A stretch of DNA of 64,000 bases from Acidobacteriota bacterium (GTDB lineage Bacteria; Acidobacteriota; Terriglobia; Terriglobales; Acidobacteriaceae), in the NCBI GenBank assembly GCA_021818105.1, contig JAKAFB010000004.1:53731-117730 (forward strand), written 5' to 3'. Below, piece after piece: positions 9,531 through 19,609 of this stretch; positions within the stretch are counted from its first letter, which is position 1; every line of letters starts with the position of its first letter. The notes beneath the pieces were generated by a model that saw only the letters and a program-made list of their open reading frames with translations, searched no databases and was not told the DNA's origin. A program made the position numbers and the translations under genes.

Positions 9531-10037
9531 ATGGTTGCGTCCCCCCTGCTCACGGCAGCAGTTTCCATCGTCGGACTCTGCGGCGTGCTCGTCTGGCGCG
9601 TGCGCGAGGGCCGCACCGCGGTGACGGTGAAGAAGCTGGTGATGCCTCCGGTGGGCATGGCGACAGGGTTCTGCATGTTCCTGGTGCCGCTGTTTCGCGT
9701 GCCGTGGACCTGGGCCCTTGCAGCATTTCTCATTGGCGCCATTGTGCTCGCCTATCCTCTGCTGCTCACATCCAGCCTGCGCCGCGATGGCGATACCATC
9801 ATGATGAAGCGCTCCAGCGCGTTCTTCGCCGTGGTCATTGTGCTGGCTGCCGTGCGCTACTTCGCCCGCGACTACTTTGACAAATTCCTCACCCTCGAGC
9901 AGACCGGCGGCCTTTTCTTCATCCTCGCTTTCGGGATGATCCTCCGCTGGCGCTTACACCTGCTTTCCCTCTACGCAAAGCTGACCCGGGCAGACTTCGC
10001 TCTGGAAAGGGCGCCAGAAGAGGCAGCAGCCGAATAA
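9531..10037 (+). CDS. CcdC-like (DUF1453) membrane protein
   Basis: Hydrophobic, about 170 aa, several predicted TM segments; resembles CcdC-type proteins by eye. Confidence 0.6.
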   Translation: MVASPLLTAAVSIVGLCGVLVWRVREGRTAVTVKKLVMPPVGMATGFCMFLVPLFRVPWTWALAAFLIGAIVLAYPLLLTSSLRRDGDTIMMKRSSAFFAVVIVLAAVRYFARDYFDKFLTLEQTGGLFFILAFGMILRWRLHLLSLYAKLTRADFALERAPEEAAAE

Positions 10038-10170
10038 GCGCCGATAAGCAAAGCAACGCAGAAAGAAGAACTGCAAAGCCGGTCAGATCCCTTCCCCGCA
10101 AAGGCTTCGGACCGCGTGGCTTCTTGTGCCCGGTTTCACTCAGGGAATGAACACGTAGTAGAGTTACGGC

Positions 10171-10851
10171 ATGCGTAACCTTCTGGTGATTCTTGTAGTT
10201 GGCTTGCTGGCCGGCATGGCCGCGGCCCAGCAGACTGTCTCATTTCCAACCCGCGATGGCGGAGTCATCTTTGCAGATCAATACGGAACCGGCGACCGGG
10301 CGGTTGTACTTGCCCACGGAGCTATGTTCAACAAAGAGAGCTGGTCAGAGCAGGCAAAGCAGCTGCAGGCCGCTGGCTTCAGAGTGCTGGCAATCGACTT
10401 TCGCGGTTACGGCAAGTCGCACGGACCCGGCGACAAAAATCCCATGCAGGCGCCGCTCGACCTGGACGTGTTGGCAGCCGTGGACTACCTGCACAAGACC
10501 GGCTCAAAAGATGTATCGGTTGTAGGAGCCAGCATGGGCGCCATAGCCACCGGGGACGCCTCGATTGCATCAAAGCCGGGCGAGATTGATCGCATCGTGC
10601 TCTTAAGCCTGCATCCCAGCGGGCCAGCATCCAGGCTGAAATCGCCTGTTCTCTTCATCATCTCCCGCGACGACAAGGGTGCAAACGGGCCCCGACTGCC
10701 CGGGGTTCAGAAGGCTTATGACGAGGCCCCGCAACCCAAAAAACTGATCATTCTGGATGGGGCAGCGCACGCCCAGTTTCTGTTTAAGACAGACAAGGGA
10801 CCACAGGTGATGCGGGAGATTCTTGCGTGGCTCAACGGCGGCGGTAAATAG
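10171..10851 (+). CDS. Alpha/beta hydrolase (secreted)
   Basis: Signal peptide; VLAHGAMFNKESW, DFRGYGKS, VGASMGAIA nucleophile elbow, catalytic His near DGAAHAQFLF. Confidence 0.85.
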   Translation: MRNLLVILVVGLLAGMAAAQQTVSFPTRDGGVIFADQYGTGDRAVVLAHGAMFNKESWSEQAKQLQAAGFRVLAIDFRGYGKSHGPGDKNPMQAPLDLDVLAAVDYLHKTGSKDVSVVGASMGAIATGDASIASKPGEIDRIVLLSLHPSGPASRLKSPVLFIISRDDKGANGPRLPGVQKAYDEAPQPKKLIILDGAAHAQFLFKTDKGPQVMREILAWLNGGGK

Positions 10852-10880
10852 GCAACGTCGGCAGCGCATAGAATGAAGGC

Positions 10881-11555
10881 ATGTTTACGGGAATCATTGA
10901 GCAGACGGGCACGCTGGTCAGCCTGACCGATCGCGGTGGTGTCTGGCGCATTACCGTAGAGGCCCCGGGCATCGCCGGTCGTTTGCGCGAGGGTGACTCG
11001 CTGGCCGTCTCCGGTGTGTGTCTTACCGCTCTTGACGTCAATCCGACCTATTTCCACGCTGACCTTGCGCAGGAGACTCTGGACCGCACCTCTCTCGGCT
11101 CGCTGGCTCCCGGCTCCAAAGTCAATCTGGAACTGCCCACGGCAGCCGGAAGCCCACTCGGCGGGCACGTCGTGCAGGGCCACGTGGACGGTACCGGCAC
11201 CCTCGTAACACTGGACCCGGTCATTCCCGCAACCAGCCCTCAGTTCAACAAGGGAACCACCGACTGGACGCTGAAGATCCACGTGCCGGAAAACGTGCGC
11301 CCGTGGATGGTGCACAAGGGCTCGGTGGCCATCGAGGGCATCAGCCTCACCATCGCCGACTTCGATGGCGAGACCATTACCATCGCCATTCTGCCCCTCA
11401 CCTATTGGCGCACGAATCTGCACACGCTCGCGCTCGGCGCCCTGGTCAACGTGGAAGCGGATGTGCTGGTGAAGCTGGCCCACGCCCAGATGCAGGCCCA
11501 GAAAAAGCCCGAGTTACAGCTAACCGAGGCGTGGCTTGTGGCCAACGGATTTTGA
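10881..11555 (+). CDS. ribE: Riboflavin synthase (alpha chain)
   Basis: MFTGIIEQTGTL start; internal duplicated lumazine-binding domain; VSGVCLT, GGHVVQGHVD, SVAIEGISLT. Confidence 0.95.
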   Translation: MFTGIIEQTGTLVSLTDRGGVWRITVEAPGIAGRLREGDSLAVSGVCLTALDVNPTYFHADLAQETLDRTSLGSLAPGSKVNLELPTAAGSPLGGHVVQGHVDGTGTLVTLDPVIPATSPQFNKGTTDWTLKIHVPENVRPWMVHKGSVAIEGISLTIADFDGETITIAILPLTYWRTNLHTLALGALVNVEADVLVKLAHAQMQAQKKPELQLTEAWLVANGF

Positions 11556-11686
11556 CCCGCGGCAGTCTGGGCGAACGCTTTCAGCACCCGCTGCGTCTAT
11601 CGGGTCGTTGAGGCTGATACCCTTGAGCAGGAAGGCGTTGCAGCGAAGACGGCGGCGTGAAAGACGCCCCGTCAACACGTAAGTCT

Positions 11687-12889
11687 ATGGCAGAGTTTGT
11701 GATCAAGTTGGCCGATGAGCGCGGCCGCGTACAGGAGCAGGTTCAAACGGCGAGTTCCGCCGAGGAGCTGCGCGCGCGCTTTACGCATGCCGGCTATCAC
11801 GTCTTCTCCGTCAAGGCGCGCAGCGGTCGCTCCCTGCTTGGCAGGCGCAAGGTCAAGCTTGAGCAGTTTCTCATCTTCAACCAGCAGTTTCTCACGCTGG
11901 TTCGAGCAGGCCTGCCGATTCTGAGCTCTCTGAGCATGCTCGCCAAGAGCCAGAAGGATGCGCACTTTGCCGCACAGATTGAAGACGTTTCGAATCGCGT
12001 GAAGACCGGCGAGGCGCTATCCTCGGCATTCGAAGCGCAGTCAGGCATTACGCCCCTTTACACCACAACGCTTCTTGCCGGCGAGCGCTCCGGCAACCTG
12101 CAGGAGGTTCTGGAGCGCTTCGTCAGCTTCCAGCGCGTCTCACTCACGTTCCGTAAAAAGTTGACCGCCTCGCTCATCTACCCGTCTCTGCTGCTCACAC
12201 TCGTCACCGGCCTCATGATCTTCATGTTCACGGTGGTCATCCCGCAGTTTGCCGAACTCTATGACCAGATGGGCTCGCAACTGCCCGGCATGACCGTCTC
12301 GCTGCTTACCTTCGGTAAGTGGACGCAGCACAACTTTATTTGGATTGCCATCATTGCGGCCGGCATCGGCCTGGGCGGCTATCGCTTCTCCATCACCGAA
12401 CGCGGACGCGACTTCGTGGACAGCTTTCGTATTGGACTGCCTATCTTCGGCAAAATCTGGCTCAAGTATCAGGTAGCCTTGTTCTCCCGCACGCTCTCCA
12501 CGCTGCTCACCGGCGGTCTTCCGCTGGTTCCCTCGCTGGAGACTGCCGCTCACTCCATCTCTTCGCGCCGCGTGTCCAAGGCGGTCCTGTCGTCCATAGG
12601 CAGCGTCCGTGCGGGCAAGAGCCTGGCCGATTCGCTCACGCAGACCAAGGTGATTCCCGATCTTGCCACGGAGATGATCTCCGTGGGCGAGCAGACCGGC
12701 GCCCTGCCGCAGATGCTCAATTCCGTGGCCGAATTTTTTGAAGAGGACGTCGCCACCGCCCTCACCGCTGCGCTCTCGCTCATCGAACCCGCCATCCTCA
12801 TCGTGATGGGCGTAGTAGTGGTCTTCATTCTTATTTCGCTTTACCTGCCCATCTTCTCGCTGGGACAAGTTTCAGGAGCACAGGGGTGA
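11687..12889 (+). CDS. Type II secretion/type IV pilus inner membrane platform protein (GspF/PilC)
   Basis: Two T2SSF domains, QFLTLVRAGLPILSSL, AGERSGNLQEVL, VGEQTGALPQML. Confidence 0.92.
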   Translation: MAEFVIKLADERGRVQEQVQTASSAEELRARFTHAGYHVFSVKARSGRSLLGRRKVKLEQFLIFNQQFLTLVRAGLPILSSLSMLAKSQKDAHFAAQIEDVSNRVKTGEALSSAFEAQSGITPLYTTTLLAGERSGNLQEVLERFVSFQRVSLTFRKKLTASLIYPSLLLTLVTGLMIFMFTVVIPQFAELYDQMGSQLPGMTVSLLTFGKWTQHNFIWIAIIAAGIGLGGYRFSITERGRDFVDSFRIGLPIFGKIWLKYQVALFSRTLSTLLTGGLPLVPSLETAAHSISSRRVSKAVLSSIGSVRAGKSLADSLTQTKVIPDLATEMISVGEQTGALPQMLNSVAEFFEEDVATALTAALSLIEPAILIVMGVVVVFILISLYLPIFSLGQVSGAQG

Positions 12890-12895
12890 CACGCC

Positions 12896-14539
12896 ATGGC
12901 TGATCCAAACGTCATCATGCTTCCCGTGGGCCCGCAGCCCGGCAGCGCAGAAGAGCGCGCGCAGGCTGAGGCTCTGGCACATCGTTACCGGGCGGAGTTT
13001 GTTGATCTCAAGAACTTCAAAATCCAGCATGACCTGCTGCGCACGGTTCCCGTGGAACTGATGTTCCGCTACAACTTCGTACCCATTGAGCAGCGTGGCG
13101 ACGCGCTGGTGATCGCGGTAAGCGACCCCTCGCGCCTGATGGTGCTGGATGAGATTGCCGGGCTTCTGGGCAGCCGCATCCTCCCCTGCGTGGCCACGCT
13201 CTCGCAAATCACCGACCTGCTCAAGAAGACCGAGCAGTCACAGCGCGTGCTGGACGAGGCCAGCGAAGGCCTCACCTTCGACGTGCTCTCCGGTGAAGAG
13301 AATGTAGACGAAAACATCTCCATTGAAAAGCTCACCAGCGATGAGGACATCAGCCCCATCATTCGCCTGGTGGACACCACCATCTTCACTGCCCTTGAAC
13401 GCCGCGCCTCTGACATCCACATCGAAACCTATGACGACTCGCTCCATGTGAAGTACCGCATCGATGGCGTGCTGCAGGAAGCCATGGCGCCCATTGCTCG
13501 CGAGCATCACACCACCATCCTCAGCCGCATCAAAATCATGAGCGAGCTCGATATTGCGGAGCGCCGCGTACCGCAGGACGGCCGCTTTCGTGTGCGCTAC
13601 AAGGGCCGCCTCATCGACTTCCGCGTCTCCATCATGCCCACCGTGCATGGTGAAAACGCCGTGCTCCGCGTGCTGGACAAGGAGTCCATGAGCGAAAAGT
13701 TCCGCAACCTCACCCTGGATGTGGTGGGCTTTGCTGAAGAGGATCTGCGCAGGTTCCGCCGTTACATCCGCGAGCCCTACGGCATGGTGCTCGTCACCGG
13801 CCCCACCGGCTCCGGCAAAACCACGACCCTCTACGCCGCGCTCAACGAAATCAAGAGCGACGAGGACAAGATCATCACCATTGAGGATCCGGTCGAGTAC
13901 CAGATTCGCGGCATCACGCAGATTCCCGTCAACGAGAAGAAGGGTCTCACATTTGCCCGCGGCCTGCGCTCCATCCTCCGTCATGACCCTGATAAGATTC
14001 TCGTCGGCGAAATTCGCGACCAGGAGACGGCGCAGATCGCCATCAACTCCGCGCTCACCGGCCACTTGGTTTTCACCACCGTCCACGCCAACAACGTGGT
14101 GGACGTGCTGGGGCGCTTCCTGAACATGGGCGTCGAGGCCTACAACTTCGTCTCCGCGCTCAACTGCATCCTGGCACAGCGGCTTGTGCGCACCATCTGC
14201 GAGCACTGCGCCCGCACTGCGCATCACCCGGATGACATGCTGTTGGCCAGCGGACTTGATCCCGCCGAGTGGCGCGACTTTGACTTCAGGGAAGGTTCCG
14301 GCTGCATCGAGTGTGGCGGCACCGGCTATCGCGGCCGAACCGCCATTCACGAGCTATTGGACTTGACCGACCCCATCCGTGAGTTGATTCTGGAAAAGAA
14401 ACCTACCTCCGAAGTGCGTAAGCTGGCACAGAAAGAAGGCATGAGGTTCCTGCGCGAGTCCGCGCTGGACCGTGTGCGACGCGGCCTGACCACGCTCAAG
14501 GAGATTAACAAAGTCACGTTTATTGAGGCATCGCGCTAG
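12896..14539 (+). CDS. Type II secretion/type IV pilus assembly ATPase (GspE/PilB)
   Basis: GPTGSGKTTTLYAAL Walker A, VGEIRDQETAQIAINSALTGHLVFTTVHAN, C..C...C..C zinc motif. Confidence 0.95.
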   Translation: MADPNVIMLPVGPQPGSAEERAQAEALAHRYRAEFVDLKNFKIQHDLLRTVPVELMFRYNFVPIEQRGDALVIAVSDPSRLMVLDEIAGLLGSRILPCVATLSQITDLLKKTEQSQRVLDEASEGLTFDVLSGEENVDENISIEKLTSDEDISPIIRLVDTTIFTALERRASDIHIETYDDSLHVKYRIDGVLQEAMAPIAREHHTTILSRIKIMSELDIAERRVPQDGRFRVRYKGRLIDFRVSIMPTVHGENAVLRVLDKESMSEKFRNLTLDVVGFAEEDLRRFRRYIREPYGMVLVTGPTGSGKTTTLYAALNEIKSDEDKIITIEDPVEYQIRGITQIPVNEKKGLTFARGLRSILRHDPDKILVGEIRDQETAQIAINSALTGHLVFTTVHANNVVDVLGRFLNMGVEAYNFVSALNCILAQRLVRTICEHCARTAHHPDDMLLASGLDPAEWRDFDFREGSGCIECGGTGYRGRTAIHELLDLTDPIRELILEKKPTSEVRKLAQKEGMRFLRESALDRVRRGLTTLKEINKVTFIEASR

Positions 14540-15456
14540 TGCGTTGGATTCCGAGCAGCAAGCAATCCGGTCAGCAGCACGCCAACCGCCCCCCGGCCGC
14601 GGTGGACCTGTCGCCCCAGGGCGCTCTGGCTGCGGCGCTGCCCGGCAAGGGCGCACCGCCTGTGTATGCATTTGCGCCACTGCCGCCGGGTGCGCTCACG
14701 CCCTCCATAGTAGAAGTAAATCTGCATGCCGTGGACGCCGTCATTGCTGCCATTCGCAACACGCTCGGCAACGTGGAGCCTCGCACGCGGGCTGTCACGC
14801 TCATCGTGCCGGACGCAGTCGTTCGCGTCTTCGTGCTGGACTTCGATTCCTTGCCTGGTCATGCCAACGAGGTCATCCCTGTCCTACGCTTCCGCCTGCG
14901 AAAGATGGTCTCCTTTGATGTGGAGCAAGCGGGCGTCAGTTACCAGATTCTGTCGCAGGACGAGACAGAATGTCGTGTGCTGGTGGCCGTCATGCCCGGC
15001 CCCATTCTTGCGGAGTACGAAGCCGCCGTACGCGCAGCCGGCTATGAGCCCGGCGCTGTCCTTTCGTCGAGCCTGGCGGCGCTGAGTGCGGTGGACGCGC
15101 AGCAGCCCGTGCTGGCAGCCTGCCTGAGCGGTTCGTCACTCACCACCGCCATTGCCAACGGTCAGGATCTGCTCCTGTACCGTACGCTGGATTTGCCTGC
15201 CGATCCCGGGCTGCTGCTAAGCGAAGTGCAGCGCGACATCGCCGTTGCCGCCGCGTACTTCGAAGACAAGCTTGCCGCCCGTCCACACAGCTTGCATTTT
15301 GCGGGCGCCGGCACGGCAGCTGAATTCGCACGCTGGCTCAACGAGCCTGAGTTGACTGTGGTCGAGCTTGCGCCTCGCCCCACGGCGGGTGCAGCCACAT
15401 CGCTGGGCAATGTGAGCTTCGCAGGTATCACCGGCGCCTTGGCGGGGGTGGCATAA
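14539..15456 (+). CDS. PilM-like pilus assembly protein
   Basis: Position after PilB/PilC; actin-like PilM style (RTRAVTLIVPDAVVRVFVLDFDSLP..EVIPVLRFRLRKMVSFDVEQA); start overlaps upstream stop. Confidence 0.75.
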   Translation: MRWIPSSKQSGQQHANRPPAAVDLSPQGALAAALPGKGAPPVYAFAPLPPGALTPSIVEVNLHAVDAVIAAIRNTLGNVEPRTRAVTLIVPDAVVRVFVLDFDSLPGHANEVIPVLRFRLRKMVSFDVEQAGVSYQILSQDETECRVLVAVMPGPILAEYEAAVRAAGYEPGAVLSSSLAALSAVDAQQPVLAACLSGSSLTTAIANGQDLLLYRTLDLPADPGLLLSEVQRDIAVAAAYFEDKLAARPHSLHFAGAGTAAEFARWLNEPELTVVELAPRPTAGAATSLGNVSFAGITGALAGVA

Positions 15457-15459
15457 GCC

Positions 15460-16215
15460 ATGCGCATCTCCATCAATCTCGCCACACGGCCCTTCGCGGA
15501 TCTCGGCCCCATCCTCAAGCACCTACGTATCGCCATGGGGGTCCTCGTACTCGTAGCCGTAGCTCTCGCCTTTGGAATCCATGCCCTGCACGATCAAGCC
15601 GAAAAGGCACGCGCTCGTGAACACGCACTCGATGGGCAGATTGCGCAGATCACCCAGGAGCGGCAGACCTACCAGACCCTGATGCGCCAGCCGGACAATG
15701 CGCAGACGCTCGCACAGGTCGAGCGGCTGAACCAGCTCTTTGATGAAAAGGCATTCTCCTGGACGCTGGCCATGGAAGACCTGGAGACCGTCCTGCCCGG
15801 CGGCGTGCAGGTGACCACGATCGAGCCCTCGCGGGACAAGCAGGGGCACATCACCCTGCGTCTGCGCGTGCTCGGCCCACGTGACCGTGCCATCGAGCTG
15901 GTGCAGAATCTGGAGCACTCCCGCCGCTTCGTCGCGCCGCGCATCGTGGGCGAGAGTTCTGAAGCCAGTGGCGGCCCCGGCGAAAAGATGATGCCCGTAA
16001 GCGCCTCAAGCCCGGTGAACTTCGACGTGCTCGCGGAATACAACCCACCCGATGCGGCTGAGCGCAAGGCACAAAAGGCCGGAACCACCAAGACAAAGAC
16101 CGAAGTTGACCGCTCCGATGCCGGCACTGCGCCTGTCCAGTACCGACCGCCCTACACCGGCCCGATGCGCCCGAAGTCTCCCATGAAGCCACGCACAGGA
16201 GGGCCCACGCAGTGA
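15460..16215 (+). CDS. PilN-like assembly protein
   Basis: RISINLATRPFADL start, single N-terminal TM, position between PilM- and PilO-like genes. Confidence 0.7.
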   Translation: MRISINLATRPFADLGPILKHLRIAMGVLVLVAVALAFGIHALHDQAEKARAREHALDGQIAQITQERQTYQTLMRQPDNAQTLAQVERLNQLFDEKAFSWTLAMEDLETVLPGGVQVTTIEPSRDKQGHITLRLRVLGPRDRAIELVQNLEHSRRFVAPRIVGESSEASGGPGEKMMPVSASSPVNFDVLAEYNPPDAAERKAQKAGTTKTKTEVDRSDAGTAPVQYRPPYTGPMRPKSPMKPRTGGPTQ

Positions 16216-16850
16216 ATGACCGTCCTCGTATCGCTTGGCACGAACGCCTGCGCTCACCGCTGACCTGGCACTACGCCGGACTTGTGTTGCTCGTTATCCT
16301 GGTTTCGTTTCTTGCCGTCCGCTTCGCGCTTGACTGGTCCATCACAGACAGCAGCTCCGCTGGCGCGCTTGCCGGCAAGCAGTTTCAGCTCAAAGCTCTG
16401 CAAATTGAGACGGCGCCGCTCCGCGGCTTGGACAAGCAAGTGGCCGTTACGCGCGAAGAGGTCAAGGACTTCTACGCCAAGCGCGTCCCCGCCAATTACT
16501 CCTCCATCGCCTCGCGCATTGGGGATCTGGAAGTAAAGTCCGGCGTACGGCTGTCGCGGGTACAATATGCGCAAGGCCCTGCCGGCGCGGATTTAACCGA
16601 AATCACCATGGATGCGGGGATCACCGGCGCATATCCGCAAATCATGCACTTCGTGAATGATCTTGAGCGCGATCCAATGTTTTTTGTCATCCGCACCATG
16701 GCGCTCACAGGCCAGCAGGGCGGAATGGTGAATCTGCGGCTGCGCGTCTCCACGTGGCTCCGCCCGGCTGACGCGGCTGCCAGCGGCCTTCCACCGTCAA
16801 AGGATGAGTCGCCCGGTGCGCCATCCGCTCCGGGAAAGGAGGGCCAATAG
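16212..16850 (+). CDS. PilO-like assembly protein
   Basis: N-terminal TM, coiled region, ferredoxin-like C-term; 4 bp overlap with upstream gene. Confidence 0.65.
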   Translation: MNDRPRIAWHERLRSPLTWHYAGLVLLVILVSFLAVRFALDWSITDSSSAGALAGKQFQLKALQIETAPLRGLDKQVAVTREEVKDFYAKRVPANYSSIASRIGDLEVKSGVRLSRVQYAQGPAGADLTEITMDAGITGAYPQIMHFVNDLERDPMFFVIRTMALTGQQGGMVNLRLRVSTWLRPADAAASGLPPSKDESPGAPSAPGKEGQ

Positions 16851-16852
16851 CC

Positions 16853-17458
16853 GTGGCACTCCAGCTTGGCTTTGAAAACAAGCGCCAGTTCTACCTGCTC
16901 ATTGCTCTCGCTGCGACCATCGTGGTCATCGGCGCCTGGGAGATTTACGGCTCATTCTGGGGCACTCCATCCACCCAGCCTGGAGCGACCGCAACGCACC
17001 CAACCACAGGGCGCACCACGCCGCGGGAAACGGCAGCAACGGGCCCCGAGGCGCAGAAAATCTCGAACGCCGGGATTGATCCCACGCTCCATCTAGACAA
17101 GCTGGCCCAAAGCGAAAACGTGGTGTACCAGGGCACCGGCAGAAACATTTTTTCAGCTGACTCAGCACCTGTGGCTATTGAGGCCCCGGTTAAGAGCGCT
17201 CGCGAAGACAAGCCCGCGGTCATTACCGCTCCCGTTGCGCCGCGCCCGCCCGCGATTGACTTGAAGTATTTTGGCTACAGCCAGGCTCCAGACAAGTCCC
17301 TGAAGGCCTTTCTCGTCCACGGCGATGACATCTTCATTGCCCGGCCCGGCGACATTGTCGATCACCGCTATAAAGTTGAATTGGTCATGCCGGGCAGTGT
17401 CCGCATTACGGACTTGGGTTACAACAACACGCAGACATTGCCGCTCTCAGTCAACTAG
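16853..17458 (+). CDS. Hypothetical protein, possible PilP/GspC-like
   Basis: N-terminal TM, Pro-rich linker, small C-terminal domain [52 protein letters not shown]; position after PilO-like. Confidence 0.6.
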   Translation: MALQLGFENKRQFYLLIALAATIVVIGAWEIYGSFWGTPSTQPGATATHPTTGRTTPRETAATGPEAQKISNAGIDPTLHLDKLAQSENVVYQGTGRNIFSADSAPVAIEAPVKSAREDKPAVITAPVAPRPPAIDLKYFGYSQAPDKSLKAFLVHGDDIFIARPGDIVDHRYKVELVMPGSVRITDLGYNNTQTLPLSVN

Positions 17459-17489
17459 CACCCCCGGCAAGACTCCCAGCTGCTATCCG

Positions 17490-18428
17490 ATGATGAAGTG
17501 CCCTCCAACCCGCCGGCCAGCCAAGCCTTCTGAGGAAGGTTATCTGCTGGTTGCGGTGATCTTCATGCTGGCCATCCTCATCATTTCTTTATCCGTGGCC
17601 ATGCCCCGCATTCGCGACGATATCCAGCGCGACCGGGACATGGAAACCATGCGTCGCGGCAAGCAATACATGCGCGCCATCCAGCTTTACTACAGGAAGT
17701 TTGGCGCCTATCCCCCCAACCTGGATGCCCTTGTGAAGACGGGAGGCATTCGCTTTCTTCGCAAGAAGTACATCGACCCTTCAACCGGCAAGGACGACTG
17801 GAAGCCAATCCAGTTCGGACAAAATAAGACGCCGACCGTCATAGGCTTCTTCGGTCAGCCTATGGCTGGTTCCACACTGGCGGGAATTGGCCCCAGCGGC
17901 GGCGCTGGCATGGCAGGCGCTTCTCCCATGGGTGGCGCCTTTGGCTCCTCGCCGGGTGGCAGTTCCATCTTCGGCTCCTCGAGTTCATCGCCCACCACAA
18001 GCACAGGCCCGGCTGCGCCCTCCAGCCCTACAACGGCCACAAGCCCCACGGAATCTACGACATCTACCCCAGGGACGCCGGGCAGCAGCGACGCTGGCAG
18101 CAGTTCAAGTTCAGGAACAGGCTTGACCGGCCAGACGTTTGGCGGAGCGGGCATCATCGGTTTCTCACCCGCCAGCCCGAAAAAATCAATTCTTATCTTC
18201 AAGAAGAAAAACCACTACAACGAGTGGGAGTTCACCTATGACCCGGCAATGGAACAGATGTCCGGCGGCGCGGGCTCCGGTCCCGGCATTGGACAGCCCG
18301 CAAGCAACCTGCCCGGGGCGGCGGGCTCTATCGGCGGGTCCTCGTTTGGCTCCGGCACAACCTTCGGTCCCACGACAGGCACCGGCCCAACCACTCCGAC
18401 AAGCCCCGTGAGCCCGGCACCGCAATAA
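17490..18428 (+). CDS. Type II secretion-type pseudopilin with Ser/Gly/Pro-rich insertions
   Basis: GYLLVAVIFMLAILIISLSVAMPRIRDDIQRDRDMETMRRGKQYMRAIQLYYRKFGAYPPNLDAL pseudopilin N-term; long low-complexity stretches. Confidence 0.75.
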   Translation: MMKCPPTRRPAKPSEEGYLLVAVIFMLAILIISLSVAMPRIRDDIQRDRDMETMRRGKQYMRAIQLYYRKFGAYPPNLDALVKTGGIRFLRKKYIDPSTGKDDWKPIQFGQNKTPTVIGFFGQPMAGSTLAGIGPSGGAGMAGASPMGGAFGSSPGGSSIFGSSSSSPTTSTGPAAPSSPTTATSPTESTTSTPGTPGSSDAGSSSSSGTGLTGQTFGGAGIIGFSPASPKKSILIFKKKNHYNEWEFTYDPAMEQMSGGAGSGPGIGQPASNLPGAAGSIGGSSFGSGTTFGPTTGTGPTTPTSPVSPAPQ

Positions 18429-18463
18429 TCGGTCGCATCGCGGCGGCGGCTGTGCTCAAGCAA

Positions 18464-18495
18464 AAGGCCTGTCTCCTCGCTGGGAGACAGGCCTT
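18464..18495. terminator. Hairpin between convergent genes (bidirectional terminator candidate)
   Basis: Perfect 13 bp inverted repeat AAGGCCTGTCTCC-tcgctg-GGAGACAGGCCTT. Confidence 0.7.
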
Positions 18496-18540
18496 AGCAC
18501 GAGTGAACCGGGCAGAATATGCGTTGCCGCGGATGCGCTC

Positions 18541-18909
18541 TTACACGCTGAACGAAGAGCCACAGCCGCAGGTCGACTTCACCTGCGGGTTATCAAACTT
18601 GAAGCCTGCTGCTTCCAGCGTCTCAACGTAGTCCACGGTGCATCCGTTCAAATACATCAAGGACGTAGCGTCCACAAATACCTTAAGGTCATCGAAGCTA
18701 AAGACCTTGTCCATCATGCCGCTTTGGTTCTCAAAGGACATGGAGTACTGGAAACCTGAGCAGCCTCCGCCAACTACGCCTATGCGCAGTCCAGCGGGAA
18801 GCGGATCCTGGGTAGCCATGATTTCGCGCACCTTGGCGATGGCCTGCGGGGTGAGTGTGAGAGGCGCCTTCTTGGCTTCCTGAGTGGGCGTAACGGTTGC
18901 AGTGGACAT
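18541..18909 (-). CDS. Iron-sulfur cluster assembly/insertion protein (IscA/ErpA family)
   Basis: LTLTPQAIAKV...GLRIGVVGGGCSGFQYSMSF...NPQVKSTCGCGSSFSV: conserved C..CGCG. Confidence 0.93.
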   Translation of the reverse strand: MSTATVTPTQEAKKAPLTLTPQAIAKVREIMATQDPLPAGLRIGVVGGGCSGFQYSMSFENQSGMMDKVFSFDDLKVFVDATSLMYLNGCTVDYVETLEAAGFKFDNPQVKSTCGCGSSFSV

Positions 18910-19254
18910 GGTTTCTCCCGTTTCTTGAAATCCTTGCGCTACTGTTCACTCTAGCGCTCGGCGCCGGGCGATTCAAGAGGTACCAGCGCTTACATTTCTT
19001 TGGATGCCACCAAAGACGAAAGGTCGCACAGCCTGTTTCCCGGCGCGTAACACCTGTGGATTGCGCAAACTCATCCGATTGTAAGCGGATAACAAACGCC
19101 AATCCCCCGGCAAAAAATAACTGTGATTTTTGTCACCACAAGAGTAGCTTCTGCGGTCTATCATGTTCAGCCAAACGGCCCCTCTACCCACGAGACCGCG
19201 GCATTTCAAAACGGCCCGCAGGTATCTGGGACCCGGAAGCTTAGGAGGTGGAGT

Positions 19255-19527
19255 ATGACGATGGTTCCTGTCATGTGGGCAGTTTGGGGAGTCCTGGCTG
19301 TAATCACCGCTGCCCTGTTTGTGTACCGTTCAAGCCTCACCAAGGATGAAGAAGACCAGATCTTCCTTGACGATTCCTTTGACCACGAGAGAAGCACGCA
19401 GGCCGCAATCGTAACCAAGGTCAACAAGGTACAGCCTTATGTGCGGATTGCCCTCTGGCTGCTGATTCTGGCAACCATCTTTGTCATCGGCTATTACATT
19501 CTGGACTTCATGAACCAGTTCAAATAG
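19255..19527 (+). CDS. Small membrane protein, unknown function
   Basis: Two TM helices (MWAVWGVLAVITAALFVY; IALWLLILATIFVIGYYIL); ATG preceded by GGAGGTGGAG. Confidence 0.7.
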   Translation: MTMVPVMWAVWGVLAVITAALFVYRSSLTKDEEDQIFLDDSFDHERSTQAAIVTKVNKVQPYVRIALWLLILATIFVIGYYILDFMNQFK

Positions 19528-19609
19528 CCCCTGAACGAAGCACCGTAGCCTCAATGGCCGCGCGGCAACCGCTTGGTTGCCGCCGCTCTTCCATTGCTTC
19601 CGCCGCCCG

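Noticed and set aside
13238-14350. 370-aa minus-strand ORF
   Set aside because: Antisense shadow of the GspE/PilB ATPase gene
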